Assembly: GCA_029948255.1 (NCBI GenBank)
Contig: JALIZF010001883.1
Location: 992,001-1,056,000 of the forward strand
DNA from: Telmatactis stephensoni
Lineage: Eukaryota; Cnidaria; Anthozoa; Actiniaria; Isophelliidae
Direction of reading: 5' to 3'
Length of the DNA stretch: 64,000 nucleotides
Shown: positions 1-10,059 of the stretch, one piece after another
Layout of the letters: each line of letters opens with the position of its first letter
Numbering within the stretch: position 1 is the stretch's first letter
Notes under the pieces: generated by a model
Told to the model about the DNA's origin: nothing
Database searches by the model: none
What the model saw: only the letters and a program-made list of their open reading frames with translations
Program-made: the position numbers and the translations under genes

Positions 1-80
1 AGTATCATCCAGGGGACATTCATTTTCTGGGACTGCTTCATTTTCACTTCCATTTTCAGAAACTACCAAATCTCCTTGTT

Positions 81-140
81 GCAGGTAGTTATTTCTACAA
101 CTTAAGGTAGTTATTGCAGGTAGTTATTTCTACAATTTAA
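81..140. repeat. Short tandem duplication with a 21-bp core
   Basis: TGCAGGTAGTTATTTCTACAA occurs twice, at about 81-101 and 116-136, separated by a partial third piece. It lies over the probable splice junction of the helicase remnant and may have disturbed it. Confidence 0.7.
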
Positions 141-650
141 AGTTACCTTGTATGGGAGAATTATCCTCGCAGACAACAACGCAGTCTGGGTCTTGGGGGA
201 GTAGTTGGCTCTTTTTGAAACCCAGAATCTGGAGACTGTCTGGGTTTTTAACTCTGCTGAAAGACACATACATCAGCCCTGGCACAAATTCTTTACTGCA
301 GTGTACAGTTACAGCATTTAGTGTCAGTCCTTGGGCACAGTGACATGTTATACCATAGGCCAGAATGACTGGGAACTGTAGGCGGCTACCAACTACTGCT
401 CCATATCTATTTGTTTTCTGCCACACCTCCTTTTTCAATATAACATTCCCCTGGCCTTCAAAAAAAACTTCAATCTGGTCTTCACCAACCATTCCAACAA
501 AAGTTCCTATGCTACCATTTCGGAGTTTGTTGCTCTTGTTCCACACCAGCATAACCCTACACCCTTCCTTAAGAACAAGCACAAGCTCTCTGCAGGACTA
601 CTTATGTTGGTGGTGTCACCATTATCTACTGCTTCAATTCGTATTTCATC
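130..650 (-). pseudogene. PIF1-like DNA helicase, C-terminal fragment
   Basis: The 150-codon frame at 130-582 carries the last helicase motifs of the PIF1 family: a VMLVWN segment near residue 11, a CHCAQGLTL segment (usual form THKxQGxTL) near residue 81 and a VSFSRV arginine-finger region near residue 106. The upstream helicase sequence (RIEAVDNGDT, then SSPAE) continues to about 650 but in another frame, so a one-base slip lies near 585. The last codons run into a splice-donor-like CAAG/GTAACT near 138, and an acidic frame resumes at about 1-75. ATPase Walker motifs are not in the window. PIF1 helicases unwind DNA 5' to 3', and many invertebrate copies come from Helitrons; no Rep domain is visible, so that origin is unproven. 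A related fragment lies at 10578-11450. Confidence 0.75.
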
Positions 651-786
651 TCTGAAAGCTGCTCTAGTTTTCTAAGGTTGAAAACTTTGGCGACCACTTC
701 TCAACTGTTGGTGAGAAACTTGCCAAGGAATTTGTTGCCAGCATCGATAATAAAGTTGATGCAAGCTTGTCCAACACTAGGTTTCT

Positions 787-1049
787 ACAATCAGCGCCTT
801 TATTAATTGACACACTTGCAAAAAAATGGTCAAAATGCTACGTTTATGAATTGTGACATTTGCCCCCTCGCCTCCTAAGCAATGTTGTCCACTGGTCAGA
901 TTCCAGGGTGGGAGACTTTTCTCACTTCAACATTGAATAGCGGGAGGGGGAATGATTGAATAAAACAAACTTAGTTGCCAGTGAGGAACAATTTAGTAAG
1001 ATAGGTCCTTTTCTTCCACAAATGTGTCATTCAAAAAGGCGCCGATTGT
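787..1049. mobile_element. 263-bp MITE, copy 1
   Basis: This non-coding element starts ACAATCAGCGCC and ends GGCGCCGATTGT, a near-perfect 12-bp inverted repeat. CT stands on both sides, consistent with a 2-bp target duplication. A second copy of identical length lies at 2448-2710. No open frame is present, so it would have to be moved by a transposase encoded elsewhere. Confidence 0.8.
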
Positions 1050-2447
1050 CTGCGAGAAACCCTGGAGAAACGGAGCGACCTGTAAGCTAAAATATGTTAC
1101 ATGTTCAATTGGTATTTTGTGTAAGAATTCATTTACTGAAGATGATTCTTCAGTAGGAAGTGGGAAGTTGAACGGGCAGTGGAATTCAAGTAATCGTTAG
1201 AAAAGCCTTGATTTTGGTTGTCACACAATAAGCCAATTATTGGTACACATATGAAGAAATGAAGTTGATTGAAAGCACAACCAGTACACACGGCAGTTAG
1301 ACCGCTGGTTTGTTTCAATGCATCTTTATCAGTACCAGTACGTAAATTCTAAGAGGACAGAAGACAATCAGCTATATTTAAATGTGATTTTTCAAAAACT
1401 TGGTGCTTTCATTGATTGTTGCGTTACGTGTTGAATCATTCTATAATAGAGGCATGAAATCTGATATACCCTAACCGACGGTTTACAGTTTACAGTGGTT
1501 TTTCAAACAATAGATTACTCATTATATTACTACTAGAACCCAGTGTAAACCATTCAAGCCAGGTATTTTTCACGATTATTCGGCTATGGATAAGCCAGGC
1601 AAGTATTCATTAAGATAGCCGTGATAGTTACCTATAATTTTTACAAAATATAAGATAGTTCGGAGATATTGTACAATTTTATCCTCAAGCGAGAAGGTTT
1701 TGTTGAACATTACTACTTTACAGTCAACGTGATTAAGACACCAGCGAAACATACACGTAGCTAAACATACACGAAGCTGTCCTCAGTTACAATTTTTTGA
1801 TCGTCTAATTTTATCCAATACCTTCACATTAAAATGACCCAGCATATTACGGAAATCAGTTCCTCAAATGTAATAACATTTTGGACTGAACGTTTTACAA
1901 ATTGTTATAAGCTTCTCTTTCAATGAAGTATTTCAATATCTTGAATACCGTTAGAGACTCTAATCAAGTTTTATTTCGATTTTGTGTACTATCCAACGTA
2001 CAATTACGTTTTTTGCGTCCCAGGCGTGTACATCAATGGGCTTCAAAGAGAATGTTTCTTATCAGCGCGTGCGCGGCTCCTTGCGATGTCTTTCACATTT
2101 CATCGGCCTTCGATGGACATTGTGAACTTTCAGTTATACCTCAGTCGATGCCAGACATCCTAGATCTTTTAGAGGGTTTGTTATCAACTTTCATACTTTT
2201 GTTTGAAAACATTGTTATACTACTTGTGCATTTGAGGCAATACATCAAGAGGCAAGTCGTCACCAAAAGTGTTCCTCAAACAGCTTAGCCATCCTTCAAT
2301 GTTTTTGGAATCATTCGATGTCCTTGTCAAAAGCAATACACCAAACTTTGCCAAATGTCTGTTTCAGAGCCCTAACACCATAAAATTCTTAAATTGACGT
2401 CAAAAATAGGAGAAATCCAACAGTTTCACTCATTCAATTGTGTTCAG
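1050..2447. other. Interval with no clear gene; small coding remnant at 2220-2315 (minus)
   Basis: No RNA gene or transposon boundary was recognised. On the minus strand, 2315-2220 reads as about 31 codons of protein-like composition (residues include IEGWLSCL and DDLPLD) ending in a stop. A lysine-rich stretch with a GT donor-like end follows near 2130. This may be a decayed exon of the same minus-strand gene remnants that flank the Ty3 element, but it was not recognised. The 121-codon plus-strand frame at 1923-2288 overlaps it and has no recognisable motif. Confidence 0.3.
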
Positions 2448-2710
2448 ACAATCAGCGCCTTTTTTAATTGACACACTTGCGAAAAAATGGTCAAAATGCT
2501 ACGTTTATGAATTGTGACATTTGACCCCTTGCCTCCTAAGCAATGTTGTCCACGGGTCAGATTCCAGGGTGGGAGACTTTTCTCACTTCAACATTGAATA
2601 GGGGAAGGGGGAATGACTGAATAAAACAAACTTAGTTGCCAGTGAGGAGCAATTTAGTAAGATAGGTCCTTTTCTTCCACAAATGTGTCATTCAAAAAGG
2701 CGCCAATTGT
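2448..2710. mobile_element. 263-bp MITE, copy 2
   Basis: This is the second copy of the element at 787-1049, nearly identical over its full length, with ends ACAATCAGCGCC and GGCGCCAATTGT. It is flanked on both sides by AG, again a 2-bp duplication. Two copies 1.4 kb apart in direct orientation with different flanks argue for separate insertions rather than one segmental duplication. Confidence 0.8.
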
Positions 2711-2757
2711 AGAGCTAAGACACCTCTATCCAAAAGGGGGGTGAGTTAACCTCCGGG

Positions 2758-2967
2758 CTATTGCGTACCATGTTTCTGGATAAATGTTTGCAAATGGTTA
2801 TGGCTGGCCTGTTTGTTAAATGATGTGTCTTCCAGAATAGCAATGAACTTCGGGTGGTCTTTCCATACTTCTGCAACTTTTTGTCTTCTAAAATCTCGCA
2901 GGAATTGGCATGTTGACATCTTCATGTATCTTCTGACAATATCTTTCATCAACTTCTCCAACAGCAC
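2758..2967 (-). pseudogene. Unrecognised terminal exon (about 69 codons)
   Basis: An acceptor-like TTCCATTTATTAG precedes the frame at 2967, and the frame runs to a stop at 2758. It encodes a basic, amphipathic stretch (residues include MKMSTCQFLRDFRRQ and ILEDTSFNKQ). It is a plausible last exon of the gene remnant at 3279-3654 and 10197-10467, but the reading phase does not match the donor at 3278, so either another exon or an indel is missing. No family was recognised. Confidence 0.35.
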
Positions 2968-3278
2968 CTAATAAATGGAACAATCAATCAAAACATATCA
3001 TTACAAAGATACTAAAGAGAAGAATGCATGCCACAATGTAATCTCATATGGCAAGATTAAATAGACTAAACTGCACCTGGTTATTTACCTTGTGAGTTTT
3101 ATAGGAAACAAGGTAAATTTGAGTACAGTTCTTTATGAACGTTCAGCATGGGTCTCAGATGAAAAAAGCCCGCTTTGGAGAGCTGTTTTTCTTAGTCCCT
3201 AATTGGAATGTATCAATCAATCAGTGGTTCTTACATTAATTGGCAATCACATTATTCAATATTAAAAAATGGATTTAC

Positions 3279-3654
3279 CTTCTTGTGTGTCTCGATATCT
3301 TCGAATGCTTCTTTTTCCAAGTTTTCTTCAACACGTCATCAGACTGAATCTCCTCCATTGCAACTTCAACAAACTCACCTTTACTGCTAGAGGACATTAC
3401 TCTAGTGACATTGATCTATTTAACTCTTATTTCCTCTATTCTCTTGAAACATAAATACGTTTGGTCTGAAATGCGGAGAAGTCTGCTCTCTCTGTACTGC
3501 CTGTCTTCTGTTATATCTAAAGTGCTCAGAAAAGTAGTATTGTCTTTGAGCCACGAGTACTGTTCTATTATTTGTTCCTCTAAAAGTTCTCAATTTGCAT
3601 AAGATACTTGAACTTTCTTGCGAGTATCTTTGGATTGAGAATACATATTCTCTC
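3279..3654 (-). pseudogene. Decayed exon interrupted by the Ty3/gypsy insertion (distal part)
   Basis: Across the LTR element with one TCTC copy counted, the frame at 10467-10197 runs on without shift into 3654-3279. It is open to an AG/GTAAAT donor at 3279/3278 apart from two in-frame stops (about 3592 and 3417). The composition is charged and protein-like (near the end EEIQSDDVLKKTWKKKHSK). This shows that the element inserted into a formerly coding exon. An internal ATG at 3397 could equally start a short first exon. The family was not recognised. Confidence 0.5.
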
Positions 3655-3791
3655 TGTAACGTTGCTTGGCCCATTCTTGTCCAAACCGAATGCCCGAGTG
3701 ACTCGCTAATCGAGATCACCATGTTAACCAAACTAAAGTCCCTAGGGACATACATCGTGCCTAGTGCACGCTTAAATCTGATTTCGTAACA
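3655..3791 (-). repeat. 3' LTR of the Ty3/gypsy element
   Basis: This 137-bp repeat begins TGTAACGTTGCT and ends with GTAACA. It differs from the right LTR at only a few bases near its start (TTGGCC against TGGGCC; TTGTCC against TTGTTC). It is 3' with respect to the minus-strand genes. Confidence 0.9.
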
Positions 3792-3808
3792 CTACCCCCC
3801 TTCCCAGA
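3792..3808 (-). promoter_or_regulatory. Polypurine tract
   Basis: Directly upstream of the 3' LTR the element strand reads GGGAAGGGGGGTAG. That is the expected primer position for plus-strand DNA synthesis in LTR retrotransposons. Confidence 0.7.
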
Positions 3809-3879
3809 AACTTTGTGTCCGTCCCGGACATTAATAACTAAATTAAATATAAATAGATAAATAAATAAAGTTTTAAATA

Positions 3880-4372
3880 ATGTTCATCTGTCTCTTTTCT
3901 GTTTCTTTTCTGTCTCTTTTCTGTTTCTTCATCTGTCTCTTTTCTGTCTCTTTTCTGTCTCTTTTCTGTTTCTTCATCTGTCTCTTTTCTGTTTCTTTTC
4001 TGTCTCTTTTCTGTTTCTTCATCTGTCTCTTTTCTGTCTCTTTTCTGTCTCTTTTCTGTTTCTTCATCTGTCTCTTTTCTGTCTCTTTTCTGTGTTCTTT
4101 TCTGTGTCTTCATCTGTCTCTTTTCTGTTTCTTTTCTTTGTTCTTTTCTTTTTCTTCATCGGTCTCTTTTCTGTTTCTTTTCTTTGTTCTTTTCTGTTTC
4201 TTCATCTGTCTCTTTTCTGTTTCTTTTCTTTGTTCTTTTCTGTTTCTTCATCTGTCTCTTTTCTGTTTCTTCATCTGTTTCTTTTGTTTTGTTTGTTTTT
4301 TTTTCTTGTGTGTCTTGCTTTTTTTTTTTCTTTTTTTTTTCATTTTGTCTCTGTTTGTTTCTTTGATGCCTC
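3880..4372. repeat. Polypyrimidine minisatellite (TTTTCTGTYTC units)
   Basis: Tandem 11-bp units TTTTCTGTTTC or TTTTCTGTCTC, broken by CATC, form higher-order blocks of about 66 bp between pol and the 3' LTR and decay rightward into T-runs. Long frames on both strands (Lys/Arg/Glu-rich or Phe/Ser/Leu-rich) are by-products. On the element strand the tract is purine-rich and lies just upstream of the polypurine tract. Confidence 0.9.
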
Positions 4373-4397
4373 ATTTATACAATTCGAATTAATTTCT

Positions 4398-7300
4398 CTA
4401 TCTATACAATTCGAAGTCTTGGAGTCTATTAGGAAGTCTGACAGCTCTTTTAGGTCTTCCTTTAATAGTAACGTTGTTCTTCAGCTTGTCGGTCGTCTCT
4501 CTTGACTTCTTTCTTGTTCTGTTGCTTGTTGCTCTGTTTCCTTCCTCAGGCACTTGTTTTGCAACTGTATCGTCTTTGGCTGTGTCTTGCTCTTCCGTTA
4601 TCGTTTGAAACCAGGAGGGCAAAAGTCCATGATACTTACAAAGACGGTCTCTATGGACTATTCGCGGCTTGCTTCTCGGAGAGAGAAGAATTTCGTAGAT
4701 GAGGTCATTAATTTTCCTTTGTACAAGATATGGTCCTTCCCAATTACTCTGTAACTTTGGTGATAAGCCCTTCTTTTTCTTGGGCACGTAATAACGTACC
4801 GCGTCTCCTTTTCGATAATGGTCACGAGTTGATCCAACGTCATACCTCTGTTTCATCTTGTCGCTGGATATCTTTAGGTTTGATCTTGCAAAATCATGAG
4901 CACAGGCTAGGTGATTTTCGAGCTTGGAAAGATAATCAGGATACGTGAATACATCCTCGATACGATCTACTGAACTTCCAAACATAATGTCAATAGGTAA
5001 GCGTAGTTCTCTACCGAACATTAGTTTTGAGGGGCTGTAACCAGTCGCCTCATGTGTAGAGGAACGGTAAGCCATCATCACGTAAGGCACATGGCGGTCC
5101 CAATCACGTTGATGATCTTGTACGTACTTGGCCAATTGGTCCTCTAAGGTCCTGTTAAACCGTTCCACCATACCATCAGATTGAGGTCTGTAGGGCGTTG
5201 TACGAGTTTTCTTGATACCAAGTAATCGACACATGTCTGCAAATAACTTTGACTCAAAATTTCTTCCTTGATCTGAGTGTAACTCTCCAGGCACTCCAAA
5301 TCTTGAAACAACTTCACGTACCAAAACATTGGCAATTGTTTCACTCTCTTGATTAGGGATTGGAAAAGCCTCGGTCCATTTTGTAAAATAATCTGCAATG
5401 ATCAGCAAATACTTGTTCCCAGAGTCACTCACTGGAAGTGGTCCTAATACATCTATTGCAAGTCGTTCCATCGGTGCGCCAGATATGTACTGCTTTAGGG
5501 GTGCTTTACTCTTGCGTTGTGGGCCTTTTCTCTTGCCACACTCTTCACACTGTCGACACCAGTTTTCTACATCCTTTCGACAATTGATCCAATAAAATCT
5601 TTGCCTTACTTTTGAAAGTGTCTTGGTGATACCAAGATGTCCAGCTGTTGGTGCATTATGAAGTTCATGTAAGACATCTGCACGCAGAGTTGTTGGCACA
5701 ATCAATTGTGTTTGAGGTGGAGCATTACCATTACCTTCCATCCTGCGATGCAATATACCGTTGCACAGTATCAAGGAATCCCATTGCGCCCAATAAGCTT
5801 TAACTTCAGGGCTGTAAGGTGCCACTTGGTTCCAATCAGGCCTCTTTCCTTCTTCTAGCCAAAATATGATGTTACGCAATGTTGGATCATCCAGTTGTGC
5901 TTGTTTGATTTCACTTTGCTGCCAAGACATTCCTTGGTGAGTTTTGTCAGGCTCTAATTCAATGTCATCTGTGGTTATCTGCAGCAACGAGACTTTAGGA
6001 TAGTAGGGATTCGTTCTTCCTGTAGATTCTTCAAATTTTTCGCTAGCCAGACTTTCTTCGATTTCTCTCTTTTCGCAATACTTGCAAATTCCACTAGCAC
6101 ATGGTCGCCTTGATAAAGAGTCTGCATTGTCATGCTTTCGTCCTGGACGATGTATAACTGTAAAATTATACGCTTGGATTTTCTCTAACCACCTGGCGAT
6201 TTGATCTTTAGGGTTCTTGAATTGCAGCAGCCATTGTAAGGCGGAGTGATCGGTTCTAAGCAGAAATTCCCTTCCATACAAGTACGGGTTAAAGTGTTCA
6301 ATGGCGTTCACCATTGCCAATAGTTCTCTTCTTGTCGCACAGTAGTTTGATTCTTGTTTAGTAAGACTTCTGCTATAATAGGCGATAACATGTTCGATAC
6401 CATTTTCATCAGTTTGAGAAAGAACAGCTCCCAACCCGACTTTACTTGCATCTGTATCCAAGATGTACGGCTTTTCAGGGTCAGGATACACCAAAATTGG
6501 AGTACTTTGTAGAGCCACTTTAAGTTCAGAGAATGCAGCTTGACATTCTCCAGTCCATTCAAATGCAGTTCCTTTCTCTGTCAACTTGTGTAGAGGCTTC
6601 GCAACTTCAGCAAAATTCAGTACAAAACGTCTATAATATGAACATAGGCCAAGAAAACATCTCACTTCTTTAACACTTGCTGGAACAGGCCAAGACTGTA
6701 TGGCTTTAATCTTATCTGGATCTGGAGATATTCCATTCTTTCCGACGATGTGTCCAAGAAAACTAACCTCTGTGGCGAAGAGTACACATTTCTTTGGATT
6801 CAACTTTAGATTTGCTGTTCTTAGCTTTTGGAAAACCTGCTTCAAGTTAAGGACGTGTGTATCAAAATCTGTAGCATGCACGATGATGTCATCAATGTAG
6901 ACTAGTGATGTTTCCAATGGTAATTGCGCCAGGACAGCTTCCATTAATCTTTGAAATGTGGCCGGAGCATTACAGAGGCCAAATGGCATGACTTTAAACT
7001 GCCACAATCCTTTGCCAGTAGAAAAGGCGGTCTTTTCCTTCGCTTGATCATCTAACTGCACCTGCCAGTATCCACTCTTTAAATCTAAGGTAGAAAACCA
7101 GTTGGAACCAGAAAGAGAATCCAACGTTGCATCCAGTCGTGGAAGAGGATACGCATCCTTTCGTGTGAGTGAATTTAATTTTCTGTAGTCTACACAAAAT
7201 CTTGTGGATCCATCCTTCTTGCGAACCAGTACAATTGGTGAGCACCATGGACTTGTAGATGGTTCAATTACGTCATTGTCTAACATTTCTTTTACAGCTT

Positions 7301-8285
7301 GATCTGCTTCAGCTACTCTTGAAAGTGGTAGGCGGCGAGGATGTTGTTTAACAGGTACTGAATCTCCAACGTCTATTGTATGCTTGACCAAATTGGTGCA
7401 TCCAAGGTCAGTGCTTCCCTTAGAAAATAGATCTTGATTGTCTAGCAATAATTGTTTACAAACTTCTTGCTGGTTTTCATTTAAGTTTGTCTCACTTTCT
7501 TTGTACAGGTGTGAAAGTCTTTCAGGTAACTGATCACCGTCTCTTTCATTTTCTTCTGTAGTCTGGCAGTCAAGGTGATGCGTTGTCACACTAACGCAAG
7601 GTTCACAAACAGCAATTTCAGTCTTCTTACGTAGTTTCTTTCTACCTGGAGATAGATTAATAATTCTTACCGGTACATGGTTATCATCTAAATTCACTAA
7701 CGTTCTGCCAACAATTATTCCACCATTCTCACTTTCACAAAACCCATGCGCTGGTCCTGTCGTTCGCCATCCTTTCTGTTTGTCTTGTCCAATGACTCTT
7801 CCTCTTACTACTACTTCCGAGTAGGGCTTGATTTTGACAGGTTCATCTAGAATCACACGAAGTACTTGAGGTGAATCAGCACCAACATGTTGAAGTTGAA
7901 CTTCAGAATTATTAACTTTGAAAATCATTTGATGGTAATCAATAACGCAGCCATGTCTTTGAAGAAAATCTCCTCCTAACAAGCACTGTGCAGACATTGG
8001 AACAATCCAAAATTCTTGATTTGTCTCAGTCTCTCCAATTCGTACAGGAAGAGTACACTTACACTTGACTTCAACACTTTCGCCAGCTAGAACTCTAATT
8101 CTTGCATTCGATGAGACTTGTTCTACAGAAATTTCTTTTGAAATACGTTCGAGTGTCTCTGGATTCAACAAGCAAATATCTGCGCCAGAATCAATTAGAA
8201 AATTACAGTGGATGTCTCCAATGAATCCAGGAACCACAAGTCCTCTATCACTTCCATTGCTAATAATTTCTGGGTCTCCTGTATT
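4398..8285 (-). CDS. pol: Ty3/gypsy Pol polyprotein: protease, RT, RNase H, integrase
   Basis: About 1,280 codons are intact. Domain order from the first shown codon (GTG at 8237): aspartic protease (FLIDSGAD, residues 10-20); reverse transcriptase (LDLKSGYWQV, then YIDDI at about 445); RNase H (DTDASKVGLGAVL); integrase with an H-H-C-C zinc segment (HELHN...CRQCEECG, about 855-900), catalytic AIDVLGP, HSDQG and DGMVERFN around 925-1025; then a GPY/F-like motif (EGPYLV, about 1168). It makes and integrates element cDNA. The frame continues upstream of 8237 without a clear ATG and lies -1 relative to gag, which ends at 8288. Expression as a Gag-Pol fusion by -1 frameshifting is therefore likely. 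No disabling stop was seen. Confidence 0.95.
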   Translation of the reverse strand, partial: NTGDPEIISNGSDRGLVVPGFIGDIHCNFLIDSGADICLLNPETLERISKEISVEQVSSNARIRVLAGESVEVKCKCTLPVRIGETETNQEFWIVPMSAQCLLGGDFLQRHGCVIDYHQMIFKVNNSEVQLQHVGADSPQVLRVILDEPVKIKPYSEVVVRGRVIGQDKQKGWRTTGPAHGFCESENGGIIVGRTLVNLDDNHVPVRIINLSPGRKKLRKKTEIAVCEPCVSVTTHHLDCQTTEENERDGDQLPERLSHLYKESETNLNENQQEVCKQLLLDNQDLFSKGSTDLGCTNLVKHTIDVGDSVPVKQHPRRLPLSRVAEADQAVKEMLDNDVIEPSTSPWCSPIVLVRKKDGSTRFCVDYRKLNSLTRKDAYPLPRLDATLDSLSGSNWFSTLDLKSGYWQVQLDDQAKEKTAFSTGKGLWQFKVMPFGLCNAPATFQRLMEAVLAQLPLETSLVYIDDIIVHATDFDTHVLNLKQVFQKLRTANLKLNPKKCVLFATEVSFLGHIVGKNGISPDPDKIKAIQSWPVPASVKEVRCFLGLCSYYRRFVLNFAEVAKPLHKLTEKGTAFEWTGECQAAFSELKVALQSTPILVYPDPEKPYILDTDASKVGLGAVLSQTDENGIEHVIAYYSRSLTKQESNYCATRRELLAMVNAIEHFNPYLYGREFLLRTDHSALQWLLQFKNPKDQIARWLEKIQAYNFTVIHRPGRKHDNADSLSRRPCASGICKYCEKREIEESLASEKFEESTGRTNPYYPKVSLLQITTDDIELEPDKTHQGMSWQQSEIKQAQLDDPTLRNIIFWLEEGKRPDWNQVAPYSPEVKAYWAQWDSLILCNGILHRRMEGNGNAPPQTQLIVPTTLRADVLHELHNAPTAGHLGITKTLSKVRQRFYWINCRKDVENWCRQCEECGKRKGPQRKSKAPLKQYISGAPMERLAIDVLGPLPVSDSGNKYLLIIADYFTKWTEAFPIPNQESETIANVLVREVVSRFGVPGELHSDQGRNFESKLFADMCRLLGIKKTRTTPYRPQSDGMVERFNRTLEDQLAKYVQDHQRDWDRHVPYVMMAYRSSTHEATGYSPSKLMFGRELRLPIDIMFGSSVDRIEDVFTYPDYLSKLENHLACAHDFARSNLKISSDKMKQRYDVGSTRDHYRKGDAVRYYVPKKKKGLSPKLQSNWEGPYLVQRKINDLIYEILLSPRSKPRIVHRDRLCKYHGLLPSWFQTITEEQDTAKDDTVAKQVPEEGNRATSNRTRKKSRETTDKLKNNVTIKGRPKRAVRLPNRLQDFELYR

Positions 8286-8287
8286 TT

Positions 8288-9997
8288 CTAAGACAGTCGA
8301 CCTCGGCCCCGTGAGCTCGACCTCTGGTAGTTTCCCTGTGGCAGTGTCCCTGTACTTTGTTGTCGCTGTTGTGGATTTCCTGTGGAGTCGTGACTCTGTG
8401 GTGGGAACCCTGTGGTGCTTTGTTGCCTCTGCTGTGGAGTCCCTGTTGAACTGTAACTCTGAGGTGGGAACCCTGTGGTGCCTTGCTGTCGTTGCTGTGG
8501 AGTCCCTGTTGAACTGTAACTCTGAAGTGGGAACCCTGTGGTGTCTTGTTGTCGTTGTTGTGGAGTCCCTGTTGAACTGTAACTATGCGTTGGGAACCCT
8601 GTGGCGCTTTGTTGTCGTTGTGAGGGGTACCCAGTATAGTCATCCCCACGTTCCCTTACATTATAACGTTGTTGTCGTAGTGACGCACTTAATAAAGGGC
8701 ATGCCGACTGGTAATGTCCAATTTCATGACAATTATAACAACTTACTATTTTCTGACGATCAGGCCTTCTTATTTGTCCTCTTTGCTTCACTTCTTCCAG
8801 CACTTGACCAATTAAAGAACCAAGCTTTGAAATTTCAGATTCAACATTCTCTGACGGCTTTTCAATCACTTTAATTGGTTGTTCTTGTAAGTTAACTTGT
8901 CGGGCGTGTAGAGGGCTTCGTGAATGTAAATGTCCCCAACGGTCTGCCAAATGATACGACTCCATTTCCAAAGCGATTTCAAGTGCACCTTGAATACTTG
9001 TGGGTCTTCCTTGTCTTACGCGCAATCTGCTTTCTTCATCTGGGAGACCATCAATAAATTGATCCTTGGCTAGTGTATCCTGCAACTCCGCTTCAGCTCT
9101 TGGGTATGCTAACTTGACCAGTCTTTCTAAATCTGCAGCAAGTTCAGGTAGAGATTCTTCTCGTCGTTTTACGCGAGTTTTAAATTTTGCTCTCGCGAGT
9201 TCTGATTGATGCGTAGCACCAAATCGGTTTGAAAGCGCTTTTTCGAGCATGTTGAAATCACTTCGGTTTTCATAAGAAAGGTTACTCAATATCAAAGTAG
9301 CGTTTCCTTTTAGACTTGTCGCTAAGAATGATGCTTTCTCTTCGTCCGTCCATCCATTAATTTGTGACACTATTTCAAACTGTGCTTTGTACGCTTCCCA
9401 GGGTGTGCTTCCGTCATACGTAGGTGGTGATTGTATGGGTTTCGATGGTTTTCGAGAACTTCCTTTACTGTTTTTACTAGTGATATCGTGAGAGGGAAGA
9501 GACGCAAATTTTTCTTCTCCAATTTCGGGTTTATTTTTAACTTCTGAAAACTTTTCATTCAATTTCTCCTCTAGACGTTCCACACGTGCAATTGCATCTT
9601 TGACTTCTTTTAGCTTATTGTCAATATAAGATAGTAGCATTGTTTGAGTTTCACTGTTCTCGTAATCTAGTCCTTTGTTTTCAAGCCTGAAGAGGCGTGA
9701 CTCCAAATCGCGTAGCTTTTCATCATTAGCCAGCTTTATTCTACTGATTTGCATTTTCTGACTTTCAATAATTTCCAACAAATCGCTTACCTGGCGTTGA
9801 AAATCTAATCTCGCTTCCTCGGCTTTGGCGATGTAACTTTTTATCTTTCCCAGAGTACTGGTCACCCGTTCCTCAAACATCTCATCGTTATAATAATCCT
9901 CTTCGCCAGATGGTCCTGGATCGCTGAACTCCATTTCCCCTGCTTCGTCTCTGCGCTTCGTTTTGGACCTTGTTTCCATAGCGTCTTTTATACACAA
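8288..9997 (-). CDS. gag: Ty3/gypsy Gag nucleocapsid protein
   Basis: This 569-codon frame starts at an ATG just inside the 5' end of the element. Residues 30-150 are charged and coiled-coil-like. Residues of about 190-330 look like the retrotransposon Gag capsid region (WEAYKAQFE, FLATSLKGNA). A single CCHC zinc knuckle (CYNCHEIGHYQSAC) sits near residue 420. The C-terminus holds four to five imperfect repeats of about 22 residues rich in Gln, Ser and Gly (TGFPPQSYSSTGTPQQRQQ type, about 8370-8640). It forms the particle and binds RNA. The repeat tract keeps the frame. The stop falls within the zone where the pol frame is already open. Confidence 0.93.
   Translation of the reverse strand: MCIKDAMETRSKTKRRDEAGEMEFSDPGPSGEEDYYNDEMFEERVTSTLGKIKSYIAKAEEARLDFQRQVSDLLEIIESQKMQISRIKLANDEKLRDLESRLFRLENKGLDYENSETQTMLLSYIDNKLKEVKDAIARVERLEEKLNEKFSEVKNKPEIGEEKFASLPSHDITSKNSKGSSRKPSKPIQSPPTYDGSTPWEAYKAQFEIVSQINGWTDEEKASFLATSLKGNATLILSNLSYENRSDFNMLEKALSNRFGATHQSELARAKFKTRVKRREESLPELAADLERLVKLAYPRAEAELQDTLAKDQFIDGLPDEESRLRVRQGRPTSIQGALEIALEMESYHLADRWGHLHSRSPLHARQVNLQEQPIKVIEKPSENVESEISKLGSLIGQVLEEVKQRGQIRRPDRQKIVSCYNCHEIGHYQSACPLLSASLRQQRYNVRERGDDYTGYPSQRQQSATGFPTHSYSSTGTPQQRQQDTTGFPLQSYSSTGTPQQRQQGTTGFPPQSYSSTGTPQQRQQSTTGFPPQSHDSTGNPQQRQQSTGTLPQGNYQRSSSRGRGRLS
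8370..8640 (-). repeat. In-frame minisatellite of about 66 bp in the Gag C-terminus
   Basis: The AACTCTGAGGTGGGAACCCT-type unit recurs four to five times. It encodes repeats with QQRQQ and TGFP cores without breaking the reading frame. Confidence 0.8.
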
Positions 9998-10047
9998 AAC
10001 CAGTTATTTACTTGTATAGTACACCATAAAACCAGGAACCAACCTTG

Positions 10048-10058
10048 CTCTGCTACCA
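10048..10058 (-). promoter_or_regulatory. Primer-binding site (initiator-Met tRNA type)
   Basis: One base inside the 5' LTR the element strand reads TGGTAGCAGAG, the complement of the CUCUGCUACCA acceptor end of metazoan initiator tRNA-Met. Complementarity stops after 11 bases (CAAGG follows), which is short but usual for Ty3-like elements. Confidence 0.7.
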
Positions 10059-10059
10059 A

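Noticed and set aside
3838..4392. Several overlapping frames of 64-170 codons, Lys/Arg/Glu-rich on minus and Phe/Ser/Leu-rich on plus
   Set aside because: They are readings of the polypyrimidine minisatellite and have no non-repeat content.
8065..8874. 269-codon plus-strand frame
   Set aside because: Antisense to gag and pol of the Ty3 element; its repeats mirror the Gag repeats.
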